Assembly (NCBI GenBank): GCA_949358305.1
Contig: OX442321.1
Location: 3,993,605 to 4,057,604, forward strand
Direction: 5' to 3'
From: Strigamia acuminata
Taxonomy: Eukaryota; Arthropoda; Chilopoda; Geophilomorpha; Linotaeniidae
DNA length: 64,000 nucleotides
The notes beneath the pieces were generated by a model, which was not told the origin of the DNA, did not search any database, and saw nothing but the letters and a program-made list of their open reading frames with translations. How positions within the stretch are numbered: the stretch's first letter is position 1; every line of letters begins with the position of its first letter. Below, piece by piece: positions 1 to 10,032 of the stretch. The position numbers and the translations under genes were made by a program.

Positions 1-606
1 ACATCGGCTAACAACATGATTGTAGCGACCATTCCGCTCCCCAAAGTAAACGACGCTGCTGAACCGATTATTTTACTGGTCCACCCATATATGCCGAGAC
101 CAAACATGTCGCTCACGGAACAAACTAAGGCAGAAGTGGAACATTATTTCCCAATTTTATTGGAAGCAGCTAAGCGTATTAGCGTGTCAATTTCGAACGA
201 CCAGATTCCAGATTTAAGCGTGCCACTGGCCGTAATCCAATGGATTTTTCATCCATCCCGGCCGGAGTCTTTTCAAACTCGCTCCTTTATTTGGTGTAAG
301 ATTTTACAGCAGGTCTCAGCAGCAGCACACCCATTGATTCGTGAGGGATGGCACTCTGGCTTACCCGACCATCACTTGGTTTTCTCCGAGCCAACCAGCG
401 CTAACACCATTCCATTAGGAGGGCCTGATCCCCTGGAAGTATTCACCGAGGAACAACACAGAATGCTCCTGGACCCACTGGCCCATGACGTTGAGCCAGA
501 TGTAGTACCGGAATTGGTAGCTATTCAACTTAATTCTCCACCCGCAGCCGTCTCGGAAGTTGTTACATCTATGGAAGGATTTATTGAGGATGAAGAGTTG
601 GACTAG
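1..606 (+). CDS. Unrecognised open reading frame, C-terminal part, open at the left edge
   Basis: The frame is open from base 1 to a TAG at 604-606. The first ATG is at 16, but the frame is open upstream of it, so the start may lie outside the window. The 196 residues from that ATG have codon-like composition and are less AT-rich than the flanks. The tail is acidic (EGFIEDEELD). A Trp/His-rich patch (FIWCKILQQ, REGWHSGLPDHH) lies in the middle. I see no catalytic motif, membrane segment or zinc-binding pattern, and I do not recognise the family. A purine tract and an LTR-like sequence begin about 660 bp downstream, so it could be the end of a retroelement protein; a host last exon is equally possible. 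Confidence 0.4.
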   Translation, partial: TSANNMIVATIPLPKVNDAAEPIILLVHPYMPRPNMSLTEQTKAEVEHYFPILLEAAKRISVSISNDQIPDLSVPLAVIQWIFHPSRPESFQTRSFIWCKILQQVSAAAHPLIREGWHSGLPDHHLVFSEPTSANTIPLGGPDPLEVFTEEQHRMLLDPLAHDVEPDVVPELVAIQLNSPPAAVSEVVTSMEGFIEDEELD

Positions 607-1270
607 AAAAGCGTCAACGATGTCGGGATCCGTTACTTTCCCGATATCTTCCCTTTTAAGGCAAGACCAGAAGTAACGAGTCCATTTTCTCCATCTCCAT
701 TTCTTGACTCGAGATGAAACAAAGATTTAGTCAGGTTCAGGTTCAGGTGTATTTTATGCCGTTTTTTGTGAATAATTCAAAGATCTTTAATATTTAAATT
801 AACAATTTCGTTAAAATTTGATTACGAGTCAATGTGAGTTTGTTTATAAAAATACTAATTTTAATACTTGAATTTTAATGTGTAAAGTGTTATTTTGCAA
901 ATCATTTTATTTCCAGTGAGAAGTTAAGTTTTGTGAAAATAATTGTTAAATTTTATTAATCATTTGTTTGGTACAAGAGTTTGATGTTAGTTTAAGTTAT
1001 CGCCTTTTCTTGATGCAGTTGTAAGTCCACCTGTAAAGAGAGATGGAAGTTATTATTGATAATTGGAAGTTTTATAACCCTAATAAATATTTTTTGAAGC
1101 ATTTGATTAAGAAATACTCTTTATTTATACTATTAAGATATAAAATAAAGGTTTTTACTTACCAAGGATTACAGCTCCAGTTCCATAGATGACAGTGTGG
1201 TCTTGATCCTCAAGATATTCGGGATAAATAGTATGTTAATACAGGTATTAACATATATTTAAGGGGGACT
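607..1270. other. AT-rich interval ending in a polypurine tract
   Basis: No gene is supported here. AATAAA-like words occur near 1080 and 1145. The interval ends in a polypurine run (AAGGGGGACT, 1261-1270) immediately before a TGTGACGG start, the arrangement expected next to a 3' LTR. On the minus strand, 1164-1209 resembles a small exon with a GTAAGT donor, discussed in the findings. Confidence 0.4.
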
Positions 1271-2510
1271 TGTGACGGTTACACTGTCATACACTTTGTT
1301 AGTATAGGACGATTATTTCACCAATAGATGGCGCTGATACGTTTTAGCGGTAATTTCAAATTTCGACAATTTTTGAGTGAATAAAATATAAATTACTATT
1401 TATATTTTATTCCACTGCGACTTTAGACACTTTTAAATACTTTTGGATGTTTAAATGCTAGTTGATTTATTTGTCACATAATTCTATTGAATTATGTGCA
1501 AACTTTACACCTGGTGAAGTCACCCCTCATCACCCACTGTGAGTTGGACTCCTTTTGGATTATAGTCAAAGGGACTTAATCCAAAGTGTGTCCTGCGTAT
1601 CCAGTTCCTGTAGTGGACCTAGTAGAAGACTATGTCCTGAGTATCCACTTCCTATGATCTGGGATTGGATGGATTTGACTGCCCAGTGATCCCATTGGAT
1701 CACTGAGCAGCTATTCTCCTCACCGAGTATATATCCCCCTGCAAAACGGATATAGCTCGCTCTTGTTCTGTTTTTGTTTGATACTGATATTACTTGAGCA
1801 CATATTATACTTCTCTGCGTTCCGACAATCCGTTGTAGAAATACTTTGTATTTAGTGTAAGTATCTAGAGTGGGTAGAAGACTCACAGACACACTGCCCG
1901 CCTCTTCATGCCAACATTCCGTTGTAGAAATGTCGTAACTAGAGTGAGTAATTCACAGACACATTTAAGTGTAGTATCTAGAGTGGGGTACAACCCACAG
2001 ACGCACTCCCTCCAGCTTCATGCCAACATTCCGTTGTAGAATGCAGAATCTAGAGTGGAGTAAAATTCACAGACGCATTGGTAATGTAGAATCTAGAGTG
2101 GAGTATTTATATTTCACAGACGCATTATCAGAGTAATCGACGCGGAGTAATTTCCCGGTTACTCTCCCGCCAGCCAGGACCGAGTGGAGTAATTTCCCGG
2201 CGATGGATAACCTTTCCTGCGAAATACTTCGATTCATTTCGTTGTTGGACGGAACATTTCAGTCTGACTCAAATGTTGATTGCACTCGGGGCAAAAATAG
2301 CTCGGCGCTATTTTAACTATTTCTTTATTTTTATAGTTATTTATCCAGTTTCGCGAACACAATATCATGTTTAATTCAATAGAATTTACATGAATATTTA
2401 TTTCGATTGTTTCATCATTCTTATGATCGCGCTGTATAATTATTAACAATATAATAATTATACGTGTGATGATTGTGCCAAAGTCAACCGCACCTCTCGG
2501 ATATAACACA
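1271..2510 (+). mobile_element. Possible 3' LTR of an LTR retrotransposon
   Basis: The sequence begins TGTGACGG directly after a polypurine tract and ends ATAACACA, giving short TGTG/CACA ends. A TATATAT box lies at 1728-1734. Positions 1865-2125 hold about five imperfect copies of a module with CTAGAGTGG followed by CACAGACGCAT, alternating with CATTCCGTTGTAGAA. The 5' LTR would be left of the window, so neither LTR identity nor a target duplication can be checked. The right boundary is the less certain end. Confidence 0.4.
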
Positions 2511-3045
2511 CCCAAGCCTAACCATTACACACCATTTTAGAACCAATCCAGGACCATTTGGAAGCCCGAACCATACTCAGACGACATCTTTTACGTCACC
2601 GTAATAAGAAAGATACACATTCTTATTGCACGACTGAAAACCGCAAGTGATATTATTTCAGGGCTTTTGCCAACCCATTGTATATTTAACATGAAGTTAT
2701 TTAGCCATTTGTAGGCATAGGTTTTATATAAGTCTTCCATTCGTAATAAATTGTTACATGATTTGAGAAATCACAAGCCTCCGTACTTTTACACTTTCAC
2801 ACGAGTTCTCGCTCTAATTGTTAAGCAATTTGTATCTCGCCAAGTCAATCGTCACAACGTCACACGTTCAAACACAAAACAAGTTTTAGAGGCGTTTTAG
2901 AGTTTTTGACAGCAAAAGGTTTTAAAGAAATCTGATAATATAACTTAGTTATGATACTTACTGTACTTCACAGCAGACAAAAGGACGGGAAGAAAAGTTG
3001 ACACAACTTACTTGGAACTCACCTCGGAACTCACTGATCAATTAG
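2511..3045. other. Interval without recognised features
   Basis: AT-rich sequence with only short frames full of stops. I see no repeats or coding signal here. Confidence 0.4.
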
Positions 3046-3523
3046 ATTAATGGGTACCCGTTCCAACGGCGAATCACCTAATGGCGAATTTTGAAAATTC
3101 GCCATTGGAAAGGTATTTTGACGTTCCAATGGCGAATCTGGGCAAATTCGCCATTGGAAACGTTATTTGCGTTTCCAATGGCGAATCTGTGGGCGTCATC
3201 TACCGCGACTCCCAATTCCTAAGAAGGGCTAACAAGGGGGGGCTGCGCCCCCCCTTGACCCCCTGCGAACCTAACCTTACTGGTTTTTTGGTCCAAAACC
3301 ATTTTTTTGCGTCGGCTTGTCGCGGCAGATTCATGTCGCGCTCCTGTGGCTAATTTCTACCAATTCGCCATTAGAAAGGTCCAAATACGTTCCCAATGGC
3401 GAATTGGGAGAAATTTGCCATTGGGACTGCTTTTGGACGGAATAAGATAGAAATTCGCCATTCGTCCGAATGGCCAGATTCGCCCTTAGACGATTCGCCG
3501 TTGGAACGGCACCCCAGATTAAT
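3046..3523. repeat. Palindromic element A: arms of CCAATGGCGAAT words around a shared core
   Basis: The two ends mirror each other: ATTAATGGG...GTTCCAACGGCGAATC on the left and its inverted match ending at 3523. Each arm carries several direct and inverted copies of CCAATGGCGAAT. The centre (about 3218-3345) has CCTAAGAAGGGCTAACAAGG, a G7/C7 hairpin, then GAACCTAACCTTACTGG and TTTTTTGG. The same centre recurs at 9168-9235, 20753-20815 and 44128-44262 inside arms of unrelated sequence. There is no coding capacity. Class unknown. Confidence 0.7.
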
Positions 3524-4070
3524 TTTGACACACTCGGTAGTAAAACAACAGATGTACACATGCGTTATGGATAATTTATCAATATGTTAATAGCCTGTAC
3601 TTTGTGAATTTTAATGGTCTTTACTTATTTGCAAGTTCTGAAGGAAGTGTTTGTTTCACGAACGGGTCGATACAAATTTATGGCTTTCTCTCCTATGTTT
3701 TCAACAATCATCTAACGTTTGTAATTTTTTTTATTTTTTTTTAGATAAAAACCCTATTAAGGGGCCATTCATAAATTACGCAACGCAAAATTTTCGATTT
3801 TTAGACCCCCTCCCCCCTCTGTAAGAAGGTCATAACAAATTCCCAAACCTGTAAAGATATAGTAAATTGAAGGCTTGACCCTTTTGTATGGTTTTAAATT
3901 CTGTGGTGAAATTTTATTGTCATAGCAAAACAATAGACATGAGCTTTGGGAACAATGAAAATTAACATTACAGAAAATTAAAGGCCCTACAACAACTTTT
4001 TAATAAATGTAACTAAAGACCTTTGTAGAACGGCATTCCAAATACGGTGAAAATACAGTGAAAATAAACA
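3524..4070. other. Interval without recognised features
   Basis: AT-rich, with poly-T runs near 3730 and a short C-rich patch near 3810. No coding or element signal seen. Confidence 0.4.
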
Positions 4071-4244
4071 TACCGTACTGCCTTGATTTAACGCCGGGCG
4101 TATCTAAACGCCGGGCCTCGATTAAACGCCGGGGGCTAGGCAGCGTGTAGTCCACTAAATGCCGCCGAAAGTTGATCCACCCGGGAGGGGGTCGGCTCGG
4201 AAAAATTAATAAACGCCCCAGCGTTAAATCGAGGCAGTACGGTA
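4071..4244. repeat. Small palindromic element with TACCGTA ends
   Basis: The left end TACCGTACTGCC is mirrored by GGCAGTACGGTA at 4244. The subterminal arms carry repeats of AACGCCGGG and its complement. It shares only the outer TACCGTA word with 21019-21281, 29721-30266 and 62290-62534. Non-coding MITE-like structure. Confidence 0.6.
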
Positions 4245-6190
4245 TTTTTCATTAACTTAAGAAACACTCCATTAAGGGTATAATGAGCTGGAATCTTACT
4301 ATAAAATAATAGCAAGACTTCTTTTTCATTGCTGCTGCGACGGGACTTATCAAAATTCTCTCAATTCTTAACTTAATAACAAGTTATTCTCAAATAAAGT
4401 AAAATGATTTATTCTTAACTTAAATAGAATCGTAATGAAATACAAAATAAGACATATTAAATAGAGAAATTAAACATTAATTGACTAAACTTGAATAAAG
4501 AAATGATAAATGAAATAAAATAAAACAACTTAATGGCGGCGCTTCGCTAACTCGGCGTATCGGCGAAAACGTCGACGTTCACAATTCATTCATGACGTTC
4601 GCTCTTCGTTCCCTCACTCGAACCGCACAAATTTCCGAACGCTTGATGATCTTCGCTCGGACACAATTCTGATCTAACATCCTCCGTGGACTCCGACTCA
4701 ATCTCCGGCCAAACGTCGTCTCTTCCTCGTGGATTCGGACGCAATTCCGATTGCTGACTCCCGGCGACGTCCGTCTCGATTCGGGTTTGCAACACAGCGG
4801 TTGCGGCGTTCTATCTGCGGCAAATTTCACACTTGAAGGTCTCTTCTCAGCAGTCGTGCTGAGACAAGATGAAATCCTAGCTGGAATTCCTCACCGCAAG
4901 AATGAATATCTCACTATTGCAATCTCACGATAGCAAGACGAAATCTCGCCGGAATAAATCACAGCAAGAACTTCCCACAATTACTTCTGTAATTGGAAGA
5001 AATGAATTCAAGTAGTTTCCTAAGTCACAATCCAGCAAAGAAATGTTGATTTTCAGAGATAGATTTTTGTGACATTACCAGGCAAACATGAGACTTAAAC
5101 TGAAGAGTTTTCACTCTTCGCAGGAAGCATTTCCTGTTGCTGGAAGCTCATGGGCTGGTTGCCCTGGCAACAGCCCTCATGTCTTCAAGTTGTGCCAGAC
5201 TTCCTTGTTCAGGCACAAAAATAAACTCAAAATAAAATAAAATAATTTACAGACGCATTTCTGTTAAGAAGAAACTAAACTTTAGTTTAACCCTTTCTAG
5301 TGACCACTAGGGTCACTACAAGAGCTAAACCTGACGTAGATGTCGAATTTCACAATAATAACCCCTCAAAGCAAGGTTAAAACACTCAAATACTAAGAAA
5401 TACAAATACACAGTGCTCCTCATTTGAGGCCAGCCAATTAGAAGTCTTGAAACCAAACATAAGTATAAACAAAATTCAAAGTAGAATATAATTTCTGTAT
5501 AAATTTCATATAAATTTCTGTAGCAAATTAGCATCAATTAATACATAGATAAAAGATAATTTAACATCATTAAAAATTGTATTCCTCCTAGTTCTAAATT
5601 CTGACACACGTAGACATGGCGCAGTTACTGAACCATATTTTACCGCCTCCCATCGTGAAAGTAGTGCTGCCGAGCTAGGACGCAACATAGGACCATAGGA
5701 CCACAAACGACCGCTAACGCCCAAACAGACTTCGGATTCTTGTTCTACAGTAGGTAAACTACTAGGATAAATACATAAACTAATTCTTGGGCAGAGATTT
5801 TACCTCAACGAACCTCTTTTCAGATGCAGACAAAGTGTACTGGAAAGATACTACTCTTTACACTACTCAACTAGGAACAGGAAAACACAAAAGCAATTTG
5901 GAATAAGCTCAAATACTAGACTATTGAAACAGTTATTAGGGGGTTTCATTAATTAAAGCAATTTTGTAATTTTGCAATTTTAGCAATTTTGCAATTTTGG
6001 ATTTGTCACATGATACCAGTTCTGCCAATCACGTGTAAAATTGCAAAAATGCAAAAGATAAGAAATACACAATCACAAAATCAAACGTAGTTTTGTGATT
6101 TTGGCAAAATAGTGACAGCCAAGCTCAATCTAAGTGGTCTTCATAAATTGTGACACAATTAGTTGACATTTTTTGAAATGTCGGAAAACA
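4245..6190. other. Interval with a CpG-richer patch and GCAATTTT repeats
   Basis: Positions 4530-4850 are clearly less AT-rich than their surroundings, but the frames on both strands lack recognisable domains, so I call no gene. Around 5243 a CAGACGCATTT word recalls the repeats in the possible LTR at 1271-2510. From 5938 the sequence reads AGGGGGTTTCATTAATTAAA followed by GCAATTTTG repeats and, from 6040, their inverted form. That terminal word resembles the ends of the element at 59586-60194. Confidence 0.35.
5158..5171. promoter_or_regulatory. RFX-type X-box-like palindrome
   Basis: GTTGCCCTGGCAAC matches the RFX half-sites (GTTGCC and GGCAAC) with a 2-bp spacer, inside a longer hairpin ATGGGCTG...CAGCCCTCAT. 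No gene start is visible nearby, so function is doubtful. Confidence 0.2.
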
Positions 6191-6821
6191 TGGGTCATTT
6201 CATCGAATTTTAAATTTCGCTAGGTACGTTTCATCGAATTTCCACCCATCATCGGGGATGTTATGCACGCCGTTGCTACGTGCGTTCCAGGTCGTCTGAC
6301 GTGCTGTATGTTATTTAAACGAGCAATTGGTGTATAGAGTACTTGTATATCTCTGTAGTGAACCATTTGTAATTCAGTTCACTACATACAGTCAACCGTT
6401 GCAGTAGCCCAATAATTTCCACTAATAACAATAGCCATCGAAATGGGTCAGACAATCCGAGGAAAACCTGCTTTGTGCTTTCGAGGTTTTGCAGCGTCGA
6501 CAGGCAGATACAGAAACAACCTTTGAACAGATTTTACGAGGGGACCCAAAACCACCAAGTAAAAAAGAAGTTGTGCGCCGTGAATTGCGAATAATCAACT
6601 TAATGATTGAGTGACGGAATATGGATGCCCTAGAGTTCATCCGAGGTATGGCACACAACTTCAAACAGTAATTATAATTGTAATAAAGAACAAAATTGTT
6701 TTTTGATATTTCTTTGTTTTATTTTTTGGTTTTTGGTTATTTTTAATTTTTTTTTTATGGTACGTACCTTTCATCGAAAAAAAACGCCATTCGATGAAAC
6801 GGGATTCGATAAAGTGACCCA
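6191..6821. repeat. Palindromic element with TTTCATCGAAT arms and a coding-like interior
   Basis: The left end TGGGTCATTTCATCGAATT is mirrored on the right by ATTCGATAAAGTGACCCA. Both arms carry further copies of TTTCATCGAAT and a GGTACG word. Unlike most palindromes in this window, the interior holds a coding-like remnant (6435-6671). The arm words resemble those of the element at 8977-9414 (CCCGTTTCGCCGAAT), suggesting related families that have drifted. Confidence 0.6.
6435..6671 (+). pseudogene. Coding-like remnant inside a palindromic element
   Basis: After an acceptor-like AATAG, one frame stays open for 59 codons. It then meets a TGA at 6612-6614, continues for 18 codons and ends in TAA at 6669-6671. 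The translation is charged and protein-like (for example RRELRIINLMIE and ALEFIRGMAHNF), and an AATAAAG word follows about 20 bp after the final stop. I do not recognise the family. It could be a decayed transposase C-terminus or a captured host 3' exon. The internal stop argues that it is dead. Confidence 0.45.
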
Positions 6822-7196
6822 ACTTCAAAGTAAATACAACAACAGTATTTGCTTTTTTTTAAACAATAACTACCATCTCCATGATATTTGGGTAGCCATT
6901 TTGAAAATGTGCCAGTGATGTCACTATCGACCTCTCACATGAAAATGGCAAAGCGAAGCTTCATTGTAAAGTTACGCTTAGAAAACTGCGCGTGAGTGTA
7001 CCGTGTTCGCAAATATTTAGAGTGGCGCGATAAAAAATAATCGCACATGAAAACGCACCTTTATAGTCCACTCTTGCACCATGTGAACCAGAGTATATTT
7101 TCCATTGTTTATTGGGTTAGTGACTGGAAGTGATGTCACCTTGGCTCAATGTCACAATGTATTTGGGTGAGTACAATTTCCAAAATTGTGTATTTA
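6822..7196. other. Interval without recognised features
   Basis: AT-rich sequence with no clear repeat or coding signal. Confidence 0.35.
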
Positions 7197-7544
7197 GGTC
7201 TGTGGTTTGATGCCGTGCAAGATCAAATTTCTGTGTGTGTTGCCGCGATGTCCGCCTCGCCTTCATTTCCTTTCGACGCTTCGTCGACCAGATCCAGCTC
7301 GAATTTATTACATCCGGCGGTATCGACAAAATCTATCGATGTCATCGTGTCGTCGTATTCGGCCACTTGCCGTAAATCGCGCAACAAATGCGCGCGGACG
7401 CTCGAATGAGGCGTTAAATTGTCGTCGTACAAGTTCTTGGACGACCACTGTATTATGAGCTCGTGCGCGGTCAACATTCGAACGATTTTATGACCGTGGA
7501 CGGATATTTGGCGCTCCAACAGACTCTTGCGAGTCCCTCTTTCC
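7197..7544 (-). pseudogene. Decayed exon of an IGHMBP2/SMUBP-2-type helicase
   Basis: Read on the minus strand, the translation matches the superfamily 1 helicase core of IGHMBP2. It shows SLLER, VRMLT, W.S..LY..NLTPHSSV, HLLRDL, then the hallmark DTAGC, and DEASKGNEGEAD. IGHMBP2 is a 5'-3' RNA/DNA helicase with an AAA+ fold. Three defects are visible. The QYRM residues of the conserved QYRMH motif are absent between VRMLT and HELI. The segment KEGLAR lies in a different frame from SLLER, implying an indel near 7530. A TGA follows HTEI, and LHGIKP reappears in another frame beyond it. Acceptor-like AG dinucleotides sit at about 7545-7551. This is best read as a pseudogene fragment; a functional paralogue would not lose the QYRM residues. 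Confidence 0.65.
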
Positions 7545-7748
7545 CTGCTCTGAGAAAATTCAAGATTAAATCATTAATTTTTATTTTTAATCATCCTAAA
7601 TTAAATACTTGTTTTTTTGAGACTGTTGTTGATGGTAGTTGTAAATGATCACCAGCTAAGATGCATTTCGGAGTTCGCAATGAAGGAATTCAACACCCAG
7701 CTACCATGCCCTAAACAAAATAAATTAAGTATTTGTATTTTCGTCTAT

Positions 7749-7930
7749 AAAACAGTAAATTTTAGTTTTTAAGAGTTTAAAACTGTAAATTTTAGTTTTT
7801 AAGAGTTTAAAACTGTAAATTTTAGTTTTTAAGAGTTTAAAACGGTAAATTTTGGTTGTTAAGAGTTTAAAACGGTAAATTTAAAGTGTTTGGTGTTTAC
7901 AACGGTAAATTAAAGTTTTTTTTAATGTTT
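7749..7930. repeat. Minisatellite, 30-bp unit
   Basis: About six head-to-tail copies of a 30-bp unit containing ACTGTAAATTTTAGTTTTTA and AGAGTTTAAA. The first copies are nearly identical and the rightmost ones are degraded. Confidence 0.85.
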
Positions 7931-8976
7931 AACACAATATAGTTGACACATTTTGGTGTTTAAGATTTTACCTGTCAAGATCAATCGATCACAATTATCA
8001 AAATTACTGAATAACGATAAATATAATCAATTATTTACTGTAAAATGTTATAATTTTACGATATGACACATCGTTTGTCAATTTCAACGTACTGTCATAC
8101 CGTTGTCCAAATCGCACAAGTCAACGTGTGACTCTCCATATTTAAACACAAAATGTATACATTTAATGGGAAAAAAAATTTAGAAATCCAAACACACACT
8201 AAAAAAATATTTATTAATTTAAAAACAATTAGACCATTCAAATGGCCATTGTTATTAAATGATTAATTGCACGCGCCGAAAATCAATCCAGAAATCTAGA
8301 TTGACATTTCGCATAAAGGCCCGCCACAAATTTAATAAAACTAATAACCACTAAACCGTAAAACCCATGTTCAACTTTGCCAAATCAAATGTTCATTTTG
8401 AAAATAAATCAAAAACCATCCAACTAAAAAAATAAACATAATAAACAAATGAAAAGTGCAACTTGAAATTTCAATACTTTGAATCTCGATTCTTACTATA
8501 TCGATCCAAAATACGGAGTATCTTTTATTATGCAACGCCGCCTTCGGGTGAAACCGTCCTCGGTGACCAAATGTCAGCAAACAGATTGAGGTGAGTGGTG
8601 AAATCACCATTTGCAATCTGTTGACAAAACAAACTTGAAAACGCTCTTCATTTCCCTTGACCACTTCCACTTCCCGCCATTCAAACTCTCCATAATCTCC
8701 AACACTTCTATAAACTTAAAAAAAAAAAAAATTTAAATGATAAAACTTAATTATAATCAATTATAATTGCAGTTAATCACTGCTTCGCAATTAGAAGATG
8801 TTACATTGCCATCTGGTGATCTGGTGTTGTTGTTGTTTTGGCCAAAGATATAAGGGATAATTGATTAACCAGTCTAATTTGGTGGAAGAGTAATGCAGTG
8901 TACAAAGGCAGAAGAAAAGCTTCCAGATTAGTCCAATTTGTGCCAGAAATAGCAAGATTAATATATAGACTTTGAC
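7931..8976. other. Interval without recognised features
   Basis: AT-rich sequence with scattered homopolymer runs, for example poly-A near 8718. The longest frame (8371-8670, minus) has no recognisable motif and I do not call it. Confidence 0.4.
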
Positions 8977-9414
8977 CGATATCGATATTTTGCAGGATTT
9001 AGACCCGTTTCGCCGAATCCTGTTTCGCCGAATCCCGTTTCGCCGAAAAAAAATTTCCCGTTTCGCCGAAAATTGAATTCCCGTTTTGCCGAAAATGAAA
9101 AAAGTGAGTAATCGATCAATCTTTCAAATTTTTCGTTTTTCCACATTTCCACAAAATTTCCACACAATTCCTAAGAATGGCTAACCCCCCACGAACCTAA
9201 CCTTACTGGTTTTTTGGTGCAAAACCATTTTTTGTGTGGAAGTGTGGAAAAACAAAAAATTTAAAAAATTGATTGATTACTCACTTTTTTCATTTTCGGC
9301 GAAACGGGAATTCAATTTTTAATGAAACGGGAATTTTTTTTCGGCAAAACGGGATTCGGCGAAGCGGGATTCGGCGAAACGGGACATTACCATTTTGCAG
9401 TATCGCCGATACCG
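8977..9414. repeat. Palindromic element B: arms of CCCGTTTCGCCGAAT words around the shared core
   Basis: Left arm 9003-9100 carries four to five copies of CCCGTTTCGCCGAAT; the right arm 9285-9385 carries the same words inverted. The inner stem (GTGAGTAATCGATCAAT and its mirror) is almost perfect and closes on a loop at 9168-9235 holding CCTAAGAATGGCTAAC, GAACCTAACCTTACTGG and TTTTTTGGTGCAAAACC. That loop is a shorter version of the core in elements A and C. Non-coding. Confidence 0.7.
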
Positions 9415-9617
9415 ATAATCAGCAACCGAATACTGGCCGATAATATTTTATTACATTTGCTGCCCCTTCGACTCGCACTGATCAATAAAACAATGCACCT
9501 TTACGTCCCTGTAAGAGAATTAAAACTCAATTAATTTAGTCAAAATTGTTGCCACTTTGTGGCGCCACTGTCCAACTTAAAAATACAAAATACTTAAGTT
9601 GCAACCTGCAAATGGTT

Positions 9618-9623
9618 TTTATT
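9618..9623 (-). terminator. Candidate polyadenylation signal of the receptor gene
   Basis: AATAAA on the minus strand about 145 bp downstream of the receptor stop codon. It is the first canonical hexamer after the stop that I found. Confidence 0.5.
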
Positions 9624-9766
9624 TCTTTTGTAAATAAAATAACATTTTATGAAACATTTCCAAGACGAATGTCAAACGTGACATTAATTCATTCGTATTC
9701 ATTATCATTCACTTACTGCACCACACCTACGGTTTCCGACAACTGTCACAATTATCTGAACCAACA

Positions 9767-10032
9767 TCAGACCGCGCCCTTCCTTTTCAACGTATACAAT
9801 GTCTGATTAGGTAAATAACCTCGTAAATTCACTTCCTCGAAATCGCCACTGTTGCGCCGCCTAAATGAATGATTCACAAGGGCTGCTGGATGCGCGCACA
9901 CGTCCGGTCTTTGATGGCACTGCGGCGCCAGTTCAGATATCTCGTGAACTAAATTTGCTCCTGTAAGCGTAGTGGGTGTCTCGCGGATCCTCCCTGACCC
10001 TGCGTTTGTCGTCATTGTGCTCGATTTGCCCC
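9767..10032 (-). CDS. Receptor exon 6: cytoplasmic tail and stop
   Basis: Follows an 80-bp intron with a good polypyrimidine acceptor (TTTATTGTTGACAG). The tail of 88 residues is rich in Ser/Thr (SSTMTT, TPTTLTG), possible kinase or arrestin sites, and ends in LKRKGAV before TGA. It is less conserved-looking than the helices, so this exon rests on splice signals and phase. Confidence 0.65.

Noticed and set aside
4579-4830. Minus-strand frames in the CpG-richer patch
   Set aside because: Two overlapping frames of similar length, Arg-rich and without any motif; nothing favours either.
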